Positions 8,321 through 18,617 of a stretch of DNA of 64,000 nt are shown here, piece by piece (the stretch's first letter is position 1; the number at the start of each line of letters is the position of its first letter). Under the pieces are notes generated by a model. It saw only the letters and a program-made list of their open reading frames with translations, was not told the DNA's origin and did no database searches. A program made the translations under genes and the position numbers. This DNA is from Psychrobacter sp. (lineage in GTDB: Bacteria; Pseudomonadota; Gammaproteobacteria; Pseudomonadales; Moraxellaceae). The stretch spans positions 35,285-99,284 of the forward strand of contig NZ_JAKDJE010000001.1 in assembly GCF_030454045.1 (NCBI RefSeq), given 5' to 3'.

Positions 8321-10726
8321 TTAGCTGTCACGCAACTGAGATGAGTGTTGATCGGTTAATGCCTGTACAACTTTATCAGTGGCAGTTTTTACGGCGTCAT
8401 CAGATAGGGTTTGTGTGGTATCTTGCCAGACGAGCGCAAACGCCAATGAGCGTTGACCTGCTGGTACTTTATCCCCTTGATACACATCAAATAGCCATAG
8501 ATCTGTCAGCAGATCACCTGCCGCAGCTCGCATGGTTGCCGCAAGCGTCTGCACACTGATATCACTGTCTACCAAGATAGCAATATCACGTCGCACTTGC
8601 GGGAACTTACTTGGCGTGGTGATGGCGGTTTGCTCACGGGCAAGCGTGAGTAACGGTGCCAATGACAATTGAGCAACCCATGTCGTAGGCAGATCTAACT
8701 GCTTAGCAGTATTTGGATGCAGCTGACCCAACCAACCAACGTATATGTCATCGATGTACAGCTCAGCACTTTGCCCTGGATGGAGGAAGCTCAGCGTACT
8801 ACGCTCATAGCGAATACGGGCGCTATCGATTTGCGCGGGTAATAGCTGCTCAATGTCGTGTTTTAGATCATAAAAATCTAGCGCACGGTTTTGATATGCT
8901 TGCTCGCTCCATATATCGCCCACTGCGACTAAAGCAATGCTTGGGGTTTGTACCAACTCGCTGATACTTTGTCCCACAAAGCTAAGGCCTGTCTCAAAGA
9001 AACGCACGCGCGGCTGCTGACGATTGAGGTTATATTGTACGCAAGGTAGTAGGCTCGATAGTAAGGTACGACGCATCACTGCCAAATCACTAGAAATCGG
9101 GTTTGCCAGTGCCAACACTTCCCCTAGTGCTTCATCATCAAGCAATGCTTCTAATTTTGCATCACTAAAGCTAAAGCTGATCGCTTCCATATAGCCATTA
9201 TCGACCAATGACAGCTTCATTTCATGGGTCAAGTCTGCGGTATCATCGTAGTCCATACTGACTTGCAAATGCGGCAACACACTTGGGATATTGTCATAGC
9301 CGTAGATACGGGCAATTTCTTCGATGAGGTCTTCCTTGATACTCATATCAAAGCGATAAGAGGGTGGCGTGCATACCAGTGTATCGCTCTGCTGTGTGAC
9401 GTCAAAACCGAGCTGGGTTAAGATACGCACCATCTCTGATGGCGCAATATCAATCCCAATGACATCACGTACTTTTGCGATTGGCAGTGTGATTGGGTCG
9501 CGTGCTGGTAAATGCTCAAGGTGCTCGGCCGTGACTACTTGTCCAGCTTGACCACCTGTGACACTAGTGATCAAATCACAAGCACGTGCCAGAGCAAGTT
9601 TTGGCAACTCAAAATCGACCCCACGCTCGAAACGCTGTGAGGCGTCAGTATGCAGTCCAAAACGGCGTGCGCGTGCAGCAATAGCAAGCTGATTGAAGAA
9701 AGCACTTTCTAGCACGATATTGGTTGTACTATCGGTGACACTACTACGCTGACCACCCATGATACCAGCCAGTGCCAAGGCACCTTTATCATCGGCAATA
9801 ACCAATTCATCACCCGTTAATGTAACGGTTTGCTCGTTGAGCAAAGTAATGGTTTCGTCAGGCTTTGCCAAACGCACCACGATATCACCTTTGATCGTAT
9901 CAGCATCAAAAGCATGTAGCGGTTGACCCAGCTCCAAGAGCACATAGTTGGTTACATCGACCAAAAAGCCATGCGAGCGTAGGCCTGATTGAACTAGCGC
10001 ATCTTGCATCCATTTTGGTGTCTCAATGCTGCGATCAATATTGCTGATAGACTGTAAAAGATAGCGAGGACACGCCTCAATTGCCTCAACGCTCACCGCT
10101 GGGGTTGCACCATTATCAGAAGCGACGACATTGTCAGGAATCTCTGGCAATTGTGCAGGTAAGTCATTGATGACTGAAATCTCACGAGCGATACCACGGA
10201 CGCTAAAGCAATCACCGCGGTTTGGGGTGATAGAGATATCCAATATTTGATTATCTAGACCTAAATACTCACGGATATCGGTACCAACTGGTGCGTCTTC
10301 AGGCAATTCAAGCAGACCATCGATATCATCGACCAAATCAATTTCAGAAGCGCCGCATAGCATACCGTTTGAGGCAACACCGCGTAGCTTGCTCTTTTTG
10401 ATCTTAAAACCTTTCTTATCATCGCTTGGTAGTATCGCACCAACGGTAGCAACCGGCGCTTTCATCCCGACGGTCACATTGGGCGCACCGCAGACAATTT
10501 GTAATGGCTCAGCGTCACCAATATTTACTTGCGTGACACGCAGTTTGTCTGCATCTGGATGCGGCTCAACGCTGATGACTTCACCGATGACCACACCGCT
10601 AAAAGCACGAGCAACCGCATAGCGATCATCAATCTCAAGACCTGCCATGGTCAGCTGCTCGGCTAACTGTTCGCTCGTATTTGCGGGGCTTACCCACTGA
10701 CGTAGCCACTGTTCGCTAATTTTCAT
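8321..10726 (-). CDS. pheT: Phenylalanine-tRNA ligase beta subunit
   Basis: Large subunit of the alpha2-beta2 synthetase that charges tRNA-Phe. An EMAP-like tRNA-binding domain covers about residues 40-150, followed by the B3/B4 editing region and the B5 domain. The C-terminal FDX-ACB domain (about 705-800, beginning KFPQVRRDIAI) binds the anticodon stem. At 801 residues it is the usual bacterial length (795 in E. coli). It lies 82 bp downstream of pheS and is presumably co-transcribed with it. Confidence 0.97.
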   Translation of the reverse strand: MKISEQWLRQWVSPANTSEQLAEQLTMAGLEIDDRYAVARAFSGVVIGEVISVEPHPDADKLRVTQVNIGDAEPLQIVCGAPNVTVGMKAPVATVGAILPSDDKKGFKIKKSKLRGVASNGMLCGASEIDLVDDIDGLLELPEDAPVGTDIREYLGLDNQILDISITPNRGDCFSVRGIAREISVINDLPAQLPEIPDNVVASDNGATPAVSVEAIEACPRYLLQSISNIDRSIETPKWMQDALVQSGLRSHGFLVDVTNYVLLELGQPLHAFDADTIKGDIVVRLAKPDETITLLNEQTVTLTGDELVIADDKGALALAGIMGGQRSSVTDSTTNIVLESAFFNQLAIAARARRFGLHTDASQRFERGVDFELPKLALARACDLITSVTGGQAGQVVTAEHLEHLPARDPITLPIAKVRDVIGIDIAPSEMVRILTQLGFDVTQQSDTLVCTPPSYRFDMSIKEDLIEEIARIYGYDNIPSVLPHLQVSMDYDDTADLTHEMKLSLVDNGYMEAISFSFSDAKLEALLDDEALGEVLALANPISSDLAVMRRTLLSSLLPCVQYNLNRQQPRVRFFETGLSFVGQSISELVQTPSIALVAVGDIWSEQAYQNRALDFYDLKHDIEQLLPAQIDSARIRYERSTLSFLHPGQSAELYIDDIYVGWLGQLHPNTAKQLDLPTTWVAQLSLAPLLTLAREQTAITTPSKFPQVRRDIAILVDSDISVQTLAATMRAAAGDLLTDLWLFDVYQGDKVPAGQRSLAFALVWQDTTQTLSDDAVKTATDKVVQALTDQHSSQLRDS

Positions 10727-10808
10727 AAATATCTCGGATCAGAATTTTATAATAAAGATGTTGGAGTAAAGCTTGGCAAATGCGCTTGTGACATAAACAA
10801 GCAGTTCT

Positions 10809-11939
<1,131 letters not shown>

Positions 11940-12044
11940 TTATCTTCATAAAGATAAGTGGTCTAAAAGGCTTGAATATTTAGACAGTTAAAGAGCAGGT
12001 GCTGGTATCCACTCAGACTAAGTAAATACACCATAATTTAAAAT

Positions 12045-12074
12045 AAAAAAAGCCACCGACCAGCGGTAGCTTTT
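12045..12074 (-). terminator. Intrinsic terminator after rplT
   Basis: Read on the minus strand, AAAGCTACCGC pairs with the following TCGGTGGCTTT through G-U-containing pairs, with a T run at the end. It stands between rplT and pheS and implies that pheST has its own promoter or receives only readthrough. Confidence 0.75.
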
Positions 12075-12160
12075 ATTAATATCATACTATTAATCAATAT
12101 TAGTCCTATCCATTTAGATCATTGCTTAAAAAAGCATGCTATCTAAAGGACGGTTAATAC

Positions 12161-12517
12161 TTAGGCCAATTCCGCTTTTGCTTTTTCGACCAATGCTGTG
12201 AAAGTCGCTGCATCATGCATAGCGATGTCTGCTAGAACGCGACGATCGATTGCGATGTTTGCTTTTTTCATGCCATTGATGAAGCGGCTATAGCTCAAGC
12301 CGTTTAAGCGTGCACCAGCATTGATACGTGCGATCCAAAGACGACGGAAAGTACGTTTTTTGTTGCGACGGTCACGATAAGCATACTGACCAGCTTTGGT
12401 CACTGCCTGTACCGCTACGCGGTAAACACGTGAACGAGCACCGTAGTAGCCTTTTGCGCGCTTTAAGATTTTTTTGTGACGGCGATTTGCCTGTACACCA
12501 CGTTTTACACGGGCCAT
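12161..12517 (-). CDS. rplT: Large ribosomal subunit protein bL20
   Basis: 118-residue, very basic ribosomal protein needed early in 50S assembly. The N-terminal stretch with [14 protein letters not shown] and the following segments match bL20 throughout. In E. coli L20 also represses translation of its own operon by binding the leader RNA. It lies 136 bp after rpmI on the same strand. Confidence 0.97.
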   Translation of the reverse strand: MARVKRGVQANRRHKKILKRAKGYYGARSRVYRVAVQAVTKAGQYAYRDRRNKKRTFRRLWIARINAGARLNGLSYSRFINGMKKANIAIDRRVLADIAMHDAATFTALVEKAKAELA

Positions 12518-12653
12518 AATTTACTCCAAGATTTTTTTGATCACTGTTAAGCGAGTGATGATGCTGTTAACTAACAAACATCATTGTCAGATTGCAAAGT
12601 CAACTATTATCTCATCAGATATTTTTCGATCAACAATAGATGACGGTAGGCTA

Positions 12654-12851
12654 TTAGATGTATGGGCACATACGACGAATAGCTGCTTCGTCAGATTTAT
12701 GCACCAACTTAAGACCACGCAACTGGCGAATACGCTTAGGTGATTTCTTGGTCAAAATGTGGCTTTTGAATGCTTGCTTACGTTTAAAACCATTTGCTGT
12801 TTTTTTGAAGCGTTTAGCGGCACCGCTTCTGGTTTTCATCTTAACTTTCAT
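12654..12851 (-). CDS. rpmI: Large ribosomal subunit protein bL35
   Basis: 65-residue basic protein with the bL35 start [16 protein letters not shown] and the [12 protein letters not shown] segment. It precedes rplT as in most bacteria. The usual upstream neighbour infC is not in front of it; instead a leader with two hairpins is seen. Confidence 0.96.
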   Translation of the reverse strand: MKVKMKTRSGAAKRFKKTANGFKRKQAFKSHILTKKSPKRIRQLRGLKLVHKSDEAAIRRMCPYI

Positions 12852-12906
12852 GATGATTTGCCTCTTTTTCTGTTTTAGAACCTGGTCGTCAAATAGTTAT
12901 ATTGCA

Positions 12907-12979
12907 TAGTGGTTATATAAATAGCCACTAAACGCCTATCTGCCTTGAGGTGGGAGGCGGTATTTTAGCAGATAGTGCG
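12907..12979 (-). promoter_or_regulatory. Two-hairpin leader of rpmI-rplT, candidate L20 regulatory site
   Basis: Two adjacent stems occur in the leader of rpmI. One pairs 12968-12979 with 12933-12943 (CTATCTGC/GCAGATAG extended by CGC/GCG); the other pairs TAGTGG (12907-12912) with CCACTA (12925-12930). Neither is followed by a T run, so they are not terminators. Their place matches that of ribosomal-protein autoregulatory leaders; binding by L20 is inference. Confidence 0.4.
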
Positions 12980-13294
12980 TTGTTTTGCCAAGTAAAGTTT
13001 TGGCTGAGCGTTGGTGGATCATAAAAACAGACAGCCAGTTTAAATATTACAATAGCGCAACTACTAAAAATCTTATTAAATTGAACAATTTTTATTTAAA
13101 TATATTGAATGTCAGTCTAAGCTGTGATTAAGTAAGCAGTAAGGCTATGTCTAATATGAGTGTCGCAAAAATAGCGGTGTTCCTCATATATATTGAGCCT
13201 TGCAACTATGCCGCAAGCCTACAGGATGATAGGGCTGCTAGCCTATCGAATCATAGGCGGCATCATTATTTTTGCCAACACTTTAGGAGATAGT

Positions 13295-13738
13295 GTGTCA
13301 AAGCAAGAATTAGTATTTGATGATAACTTATTTGTTTTTGAGACAGTGATGCGTGTGCGTCACACCGAAATCGATTTAGAGCAGCATGTAACCATCGAAT
13401 CGATGACCGCCCTCCTCTCTGAAGCGAGGCTTAGATTCTTGTATGCTAGAGGTATTAAAGAAGTCAATGCAGATCGACAGGGCTTGATTATTGATAAGTT
13501 ACAATTAGATATTATGAGCCGTATACGAGTGCGTGAAGAGCTTTTGTTTGAAGTTGGTGTGGAGCCAGTATATGATAATGGCGGTAGCATCGTGATAAAG
13601 ATCACACGTATGCACACAGGTGAAGTGGTCGCCAAAGCAAGACAGCATTTTAGGAATTATGATTTTAATCTTGATAAAGTGACCAAGCTTGACAAGTCGA
13701 CTAAAGAAGCTTTATACCCTCATTTATTTAGACTATAA
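13295..13738 (+). CDS. Thioesterase-like hotdog-fold protein
   Basis: 147 residues from a GTG start at 13295, chosen because TAGGAGA lies directly upstream and the residues before it look non-coding. The pattern with RHTEID near residue 23, a central alpha-helix (TALLSEARLRFLYARG) and following beta strands (IIDKLQLDIMSRIRVRE) fits the 4HBT/YbgC-like acyl-CoA thioesterase fold. The first motif has ID at the position where YbgC enzymes carry the catalytic Asp. Substrate unknown. It is followed by the foldback repeat. Confidence 0.7.
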   Translation: MSKQELVFDDNLFVFETVMRVRHTEIDLEQHVTIESMTALLSEARLRFLYARGIKEVNADRQGLIIDKLQLDIMSRIRVREELLFEVGVEPVYDNGGSIVIKITRMHTGEVVAKARQHFRNYDFNLDKVTKLDKSTKEALYPHLFRL

Positions 13739-13768
13739 AATAGCTGGCGATTAATAGCATTCTTTTGC

Positions 13769-13912
13769 TAGGGCGTGTTGAACATTCGACCATGGCACTG
13801 ACAGCGACTATTTTTTAGGCGCTTCGATGTTAAAAATAATAAGTTTAGTCATTCTAAGCGCTTATTTTTAACGATGAAGTGGCAAAAAAGAGTCCTGTCC
13901 CTGCGGGCTGAT
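13769..13912. repeat. Foldback (MITE-like) repeat, copy A
   Basis: Positions 13769-13879 match 63890-64000 at 109 of 111 bases. Internally CTTCGATGTTAAAAATAA (13822-13839) is nearly complementary to 13862-13879. The inverted repeat can be followed outward: 13806-13821 against 13880-13894, and more weakly to about 13912. The loop contains the palindrome TAAGCGCTTA (13855-13864). The outer left end begins TA|GGGCGTGT, the same first eight bases and TA target as the IS at 59896. No matching right end is preserved, so this copy looks decayed on its right side. Confidence 0.75.
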
Positions 13913-14048
13913 GATCACTCAGTACCCCTCTCCCTTTTAGCGCATTGCACACAATATTCCTGCATCAATCATAAACTGCGCCAATCATAAGTAGTATAAT
14001 TGCTTATCGATATTTTTCATTTTTTACCTATAAGACGACAGATATATT

Positions 14049-14885
14049 ATGACTTTACCTGCTTGGCTGACTGCCATAACTTTTAATGCTGATGGTTTGA
14101 TTCCTGCAATTGCCCAAGATCATCAGTCAGGTCGTATTTTGATGATGGCTTGGATGAATAGCGAGGCATTACAATTAACCGCGCAAAAAAAGACCGCGGT
14201 TTATTTTTCGCGCTCGCGTGGCAAATTGTGGCACAAAGGTGAGTCATCAGGTCACACGCAAACTGTGCATGAGATTCGTCTGGATTGCGATGCAGATGTG
14301 ATCGTGCTTAGCGTCACTCAAGCAGGCGGCATTGCTTGCCATACGGGCCGTGAGTCTTGTTTTTATCGACGTTTAGACTTATCAGGTCCAACGCCAGAGT
14401 GGCAGACCGTCGATAAAGTACTCAAAGATCCTAATGATATTTATCATTCTCAAGCGTCTACTAGCAATAATCCTGAAAATGAAAACACTGACGTAGTCAC
14501 TAACTCCAATAGTACTCAAGCGCAAGTCGATAAAGCATCTGTACTACAACAGCTCGATCAGGTCTTAGCCGAGCGTAAACAAGCTGATGCGGACAGCTCT
14601 TATGTCGCCAGTCTATACGCCAAAGGCTTGAATAAAATACTAGAAAAAGTCGGTGAAGAAAGTACAGAGAGCATCATTGCTGCCAAAGATTTTGCTCACT
14701 GTGATGAAAGTCGAGATAAAGCTGCTTTTGAGGCGGCGCGCCATGAGCTAATCTATGAAGTCGCCGATGTCTGGTTCCATACTTTAGTCGGACTGGCATG
14801 GTTTGACATAGAGTCAGACGCTGTACTAAATGAGCTAGGTAGACGGTTTGGCTTATCAGGTATCGACGAAAAAGCGGCTAGATAG
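14049..14885 (+). CDS. hisIE: Bifunctional phosphoribosyl-AMP cyclohydrolase / phosphoribosyl-ATP pyrophosphatase
   Basis: Performs steps 2 and 3 of histidine synthesis. The N-terminal HisI domain (about 1-125) has [17 protein letters not shown], the DCDADV metal site and the downstream Cys residues of [12 protein letters not shown]. The HisE domain (about 165-278) contains the EKVGEESTE and YEVADVWFH helices of the MazG-like fold. A polar Asn/Ser/Thr-rich linker of about 35 residues joins them. No other his genes are nearby, so the gene is detached from the rest of the pathway. Confidence 0.95.
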   Translation: MTLPAWLTAITFNADGLIPAIAQDHQSGRILMMAWMNSEALQLTAQKKTAVYFSRSRGKLWHKGESSGHTQTVHEIRLDCDADVIVLSVTQAGGIACHTGRESCFYRRLDLSGPTPEWQTVDKVLKDPNDIYHSQASTSNNPENENTDVVTNSNSTQAQVDKASVLQQLDQVLAERKQADADSSYVASLYAKGLNKILEKVGEESTESIIAAKDFAHCDESRDKAAFEAARHELIYEVADVWFHTLVGLAWFDIESDAVLNELGRRFGLSGIDEKAAR

Positions 14886-14897
14886 TTATTAAGATAC

Positions 14898-15005
14898 AAA
14901 AAAAGCATCGAGATAGTTTGATTATTGTTGATTTCACCTATTTGTAATAACTGCAGGTTATAATATAGCTCTGTTTTATCTCGCATTATATGTGATGCTT
15001 TTTTT
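14898..15005 (+). other. Long-range inverted repeat ending in a terminator
   Basis: A perfect 12-bp pair, AAAAAAAGCATC (14898-14909) and GATGCTTTTTTT (14994-15005), is continued inward by CGAGATA (14909-14915) against TATCTCG (14977-14983). The 3' side also forms its own short hairpin, GCATTA/TGATGC with loop TATG, directly before seven T. The two structures are mutually exclusive, so this may be a terminator with an alternative fold. A TATAAT-like box lies between the arms near 14958. Confidence 0.5.
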
Positions 15006-15080
15006 GATACATAACTTTTTTATCAATGTAAAGCAAGCTTTATCAATACAAAGCAGACATATGAAGACTGAAAACCAAAT

Positions 15081-15106
15081 CACAAAAACAGGTCACAAAA
15101 ACAGGT
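15081..15106 (+). repeat. 13-bp tandem duplication before tatA
   Basis: CACAAAAACAGGT occurs twice in a row (15081-15093, 15094-15106), and a third copy starts with CACA. It ends just upstream of the AAGGAT ribosome binding site of tatA. Confidence 0.85.
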
Positions 15107-15121
15107 CACAAGGATACCATT

Positions 15122-15364
15122 ATGGGTAGTTTTTCTATTACGCATTGGCTGATACTATTGGTCGTCGTCGTTGTCGTGTTTGGCACTGCAAAACTAAAAA
15201 ACGCTGGCAAAGATTTGGGCAGTGCGGTTAAAGGCTTTAAAGAAGCGGTCAAAGATGAAAATACAGAGCATGCCAAAAAACGCGTGGTGCTTGACCATGA
15301 TGGCACGGCCCATACCGACGAGCGCCCAACAACCACTAAGGTTGATGACAAACATAATGTATAG
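15122..15364 (+). CDS. tatA: Sec-independent translocase subunit TatA
   Basis: Pore-forming component of the twin-arginine pathway that exports folded proteins. The 80-residue chain has a short periplasmic N-terminus, one membrane helix (about residues 7-21), the FGTAKL hinge motif, an amphipathic helix ([15 protein letters not shown]) and a charged disordered tail. It is the first gene of tatA-tatB-tatC, with 26 bp before tatB. Confidence 0.95.
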   Translation: MGSFSITHWLILLVVVVVVFGTAKLKNAGKDLGSAVKGFKEAVKDENTEHAKKRVVLDHDGTAHTDERPTTTKVDDKHNV

Positions 15365-15390
15365 CATCTAGACAGTGACATCGGACCATT

Positions 15391-16050
15391 ATGTTTGATA
15401 TCGGGTTTTCTGAACTACTTCTCTTTGGCGTAATCGCCCTAATCGTCTTGGGCCCAGAAAAACTGCCTCAGGCGGCGCGGACGGCTGGGCAATGGTATGC
15501 CAAAATTCGCCGTACCGTCTCGACCTTGCAGTCTGAGATAGAGGCCGAGCTAGACTTGGCTGAAACGCGCCAACAAATGCAAAAAGAGCTGGCCAAAATT
15601 CGCCAAACCGAAGCCGATATGAGGCGCGAGATGGCAGAGATGCGCGGCAATATGAAAGCCTTTGAAAGCTCGCAAAGCCACTCTATAAAAACCTCGAATG
15701 AAGCGGTAGCGAGTGATAGAAATAACAAAGCTGACGGCACAAAAAACCATCAGCAATCAGCCACACCAAAAGCATTCGACTACTCTTATGCAACTGACGA
15801 GCCACAAGATACTTTAGAGAAGGGGCAGTTATCAAAGCACGGTAACAGCAATGATGATAGTGATATCGCCGCGCCCGTTACTCAAATCCTTAATACCCGA
15901 CCGTGGGAAAACATGTGGTTTCGGCTTGGCGCTTATGATAAGGCTCGTCGCCTTCCAATGCCGCCCTACCTTCCAAATTATAAGGCTGATGCCCTACTCA
16001 ACCACTCTGTCAATCTGCCAACTTCTGACCATAAGCAGGTGACTGACTGA
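15391..16050 (+). CDS. tatB: Sec-independent translocase subunit TatB
   Basis: Receptor-complex partner of TatC. It begins MFDIGFSELLLFGVIALIVLGP, with the TatB Glu in the membrane helix and the GPEKLP hinge. A long amphipathic and coiled-coil helix extends to about residue 90, followed by a low-complexity polar tail. At 219 residues it is longer than E. coli TatB (171), and the extra length is in the tail. The stop overlaps the tatC start by one base, indicating coupled translation. Confidence 0.94.
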   Translation: MFDIGFSELLLFGVIALIVLGPEKLPQAARTAGQWYAKIRRTVSTLQSEIEAELDLAETRQQMQKELAKIRQTEADMRREMAEMRGNMKAFESSQSHSIKTSNEAVASDRNNKADGTKNHQQSATPKAFDYSYATDEPQDTLEKGQLSKHGNSNDDSDIAAPVTQILNTRPWENMWFRLGAYDKARRLPMPPYLPNYKADALLNHSVNLPTSDHKQVTD

Positions 16051-16931
16051 TGCAATTACTCAAGCGCAAAAAAAGCCGTCAAGAAAAACTGACGCACTCA
16101 GATAACCCAGCTTTAGACACCACCGAAGATATTGACGCAGCCAAAAACGTGCAGAACGATTCCGCAGAAGAGGCCTTAAGTCCCTTGGGTGACATGCCTA
16201 TCACCGAGCATTTGATCGAGCTACGCCGCCATCTGATCAAAATATGCGTGGCGGTATTGATCATATTTTTGGCGTTGGTTGGCTATTCACGTGAGCTGTA
16301 TAACTTTTTATCGGACCCGTTGGTGGCACAGTTGCCTGCCAATTCGACCATGATTGCCACAGATATCACCTCGAACTTTATGGCACCGATACGTCTGACG
16401 GTCTTCGTTGCTGCATTTTTGGCGATGCCTTATATCCTTTACCAGATATGGTCGTTTGTCGCGCCTGGTTTGTATAAAAAAGAAAAGAGAATCGCTATAC
16501 CAGTCCTGCTGTCTTCTATATTTTTGTTTTATGCGGGTGTGGCTTTTTCTTACTTTATTGTGCTCAAAGGGGTATTGAAGTTCTTTATTCTATTTGCGCC
16601 GCAAAACGTATTACCGATGACCGATATCGACAGTTATCTGAGTTTTGCTTTAAAGCTATTTATGGTGTTTGGCTTGACCTTTGAGATTCCTGTTGTGACT
16701 TTGCTATTGATATTGGCAGGGATTGTCTCCATTCAGAGTCTAGAAGAAAAGCGTCGTTATATCATTGTGGGCTGTTTTGCTGTGGCTGCCGTGGTCACGC
16801 CGCCTGACGGGGTATCGATGCTGATGCTAGCGATCCCGATGTGGTTACTGTTTGAGCTTGGGTTATTTTTGGCTAAAATCTTGATCAAAGAAGAACCTAG
16901 CACTGACCTGATATCAACAGTCAAAGAATAA
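16050..16931 (+). CDS. tatC: Sec-independent translocase subunit TatC
   Basis: Multispanning membrane protein that binds twin-arginine signal peptides. A charged cytoplasmic N-terminal extension of about 45 residues precedes the family start MPITEHLIELRRHLIK. Six membrane helices follow, with the conserved FVAPGLYKKEK loop after the second helix and TFEIPVV in the fourth. The 293 residues exceed E. coli TatC (258) mainly through the N-terminal extension. Confidence 0.96.
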   Translation: MQLLKRKKSRQEKLTHSDNPALDTTEDIDAAKNVQNDSAEEALSPLGDMPITEHLIELRRHLIKICVAVLIIFLALVGYSRELYNFLSDPLVAQLPANSTMIATDITSNFMAPIRLTVFVAAFLAMPYILYQIWSFVAPGLYKKEKRIAIPVLLSSIFLFYAGVAFSYFIVLKGVLKFFILFAPQNVLPMTDIDSYLSFALKLFMVFGLTFEIPVVTLLLILAGIVSIQSLEEKRRYIIVGCFAVAAVVTPPDGVSMLMLAIPMWLLFELGLFLAKILIKEEPSTDLISTVKE

Positions 16932-17019
16932 AGCATTTACCCGTCTGACTTATCTTGTTTTCTTCTTGCCCCACGCGTAAGCTTAGTGCTTATTGTCACG
17001 ATTGAGTACCACCATATAT

Positions 17020-17047
17020 GAGCCATTGTTTATCCAGTGGCTTTTTT
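17020..17047 (+). terminator. Probable terminator after tatC
   Basis: GAGCCA and TGGCT pair around a 12-nt loop and are followed by seven T. The stem is short. Confidence 0.5.
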
Positions 17048-17092
17048 TGCCCCTTGTGTTTTTAATCACTTTTGTACTTAGGTAGCTTTACT

Positions 17093-18589
17093 ATGTCCAC
17101 ATCGATGCCAGCTTATATGAGCGATCCCACTGATGAGCAGCTCGCCGCGCTGAATATGGCGATGGACCACAAATCATTCAAAGTGGTGGCGTACGCAGGC
17201 GCTGGTAAGACCACGACACTCAAGCTAATCGGTGAGCGCTTGCGAGGTCGCGGACTGTATCTGGCCTTTAACAAAGCGATTGCCAATGATGCTCGTTCAA
17301 AGTTTCCGCCGCATGTCGAGTGCCGCACTTTTCACTCATTAGCTTATCGTCATGTCGCGCGTGATATCACCGCCAAGCTGTCTTTGCCGCGGTTCTCGCC
17401 CAAGCGTCTGGGTGATGATTTGGGCTTGCAGCCTGTACAAGTCCGTCGGCAAATGGATGGGGTTAATAAATACATTACGCTGACACCAGCACGGTTGTCT
17501 CGATTCGTCAGTGACGCAGTGAGTAATTTTTGTAGTACACATGCCAGCTACCCTGCGCCAAGGCATATCCTGTTTCCAAGCTGGCTCGATGATTCAGACG
17601 CCGAGCAATTACGCGAAATGCTCTACCCTGCCGTTGAACAGCGCTGGCTACAGTCGATTGATGCGCGTCATCCTGCGGGCATTGGTCATGATATTTATCT
17701 CAAACTATGGGCATTGTCTAAACCGAGCATTCCTGCGGACTTTATCTTATTTGATGAGGCGCAAGATGCTGATCCATTAATGATGGGTATCTTGACCCAG
17801 CAGTCGAAACAAGTCATCTATGTGGGCGACGCGCACCAGCAGATTTATGAATGGCGCGGCGCTGTGAATGCCATGAAAAAGCTGCCATTGCCACAGACGT
17901 TATTAACGCAGTCTTTTCGCTTTGGTGAGCCGATTGCAGAAGTCGCCAATACCTTACTAAAAGCGCTGCAAGAAGACGTACCGCTAAAGGGCAATCCAAA
18001 CAAACAGTCCTCTACCGATAAGGGAATGGTACACAGTAAAAAAGATGCTATTTTGTGCCGTACCAATGCTGCGGCGATGTCGCAATTACTCACAGGGTTA
18101 AAGCACGGGCACCGTGTAGCGCTACAAGCAGATACCGATCGTATGCTTAAATTCTGCCAGGCAGCTGAAAACTTAAAAAATGGTAAATCGGCTTATGGTG
18201 TACCCGAGCTGGCTTATTTTTATAATTGGGGCGATGTACAAGAGTACGCTGAAACCAATGAAGGCAGTGATCTCAAGACATTGGTCAAACTGGTCGATGA
18301 TCACGGCACTAATGTACTAAGCCAAGCGGTCAATAGTCTCACCAGTATTGAAAATGCCGACTATGTCATCTCCACCGCGCATAAGTCCAAAGGGCTTGAG
18401 TGGGGCAAAGTACAACTAGATGATGATTTTTACTACGATGTGACCACCAATGCGGTCAAGATAAGCCCGGAAGAATTGCGCTTGCTTTATGTTGCTTGTA
18501 CCCGTGCCCAGAGCAATTTAGACATTCATAATATTCAAGACTTGATATCAGGATTACAGACGGGGAAAAAAGTGATTTTTGGGTCTTAG
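17093..18589 (+). CDS. Superfamily-1 (UvrD-like) DNA helicase, short form
   Basis: 498 residues from the ATG at 17093, preferred over an upstream TTG. Walker A (AYAGAGKTTTL, GAGKT at about 36-40) follows a Q-motif-like DEQLAAL. Walker B is FILFDEAQDAD, the QIYEWRGA and SFRFG segments correspond to motifs III and IV, and STAHKSKGLEW and RLLYVACTRAQ to motifs V and VI. It lacks the large 1B/2B insertions of UvrD or Rep and most resembles the compact helicase core of FBH1-like and phage-type helicases. Role unknown; recombination or repair is inferred from the fold. It stands alone after tatC. Confidence 0.8.
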   Translation: MSTSMPAYMSDPTDEQLAALNMAMDHKSFKVVAYAGAGKTTTLKLIGERLRGRGLYLAFNKAIANDARSKFPPHVECRTFHSLAYRHVARDITAKLSLPRFSPKRLGDDLGLQPVQVRRQMDGVNKYITLTPARLSRFVSDAVSNFCSTHASYPAPRHILFPSWLDDSDAEQLREMLYPAVEQRWLQSIDARHPAGIGHDIYLKLWALSKPSIPADFILFDEAQDADPLMMGILTQQSKQVIYVGDAHQQIYEWRGAVNAMKKLPLPQTLLTQSFRFGEPIAEVANTLLKALQEDVPLKGNPNKQSSTDKGMVHSKKDAILCRTNAAAMSQLLTGLKHGHRVALQADTDRMLKFCQAAENLKNGKSAYGVPELAYFYNWGDVQEYAETNEGSDLKTLVKLVDDHGTNVLSQAVNSLTSIENADYVISTAHKSKGLEWGKVQLDDDFYYDVTTNAVKISPEELRLLYVACTRAQSNLDIHNIQDLISGLQTGKKVIFGS

Positions 18590-18617
18590 CACTGAGTATT
18601 AACTTCATAAATTTTAC

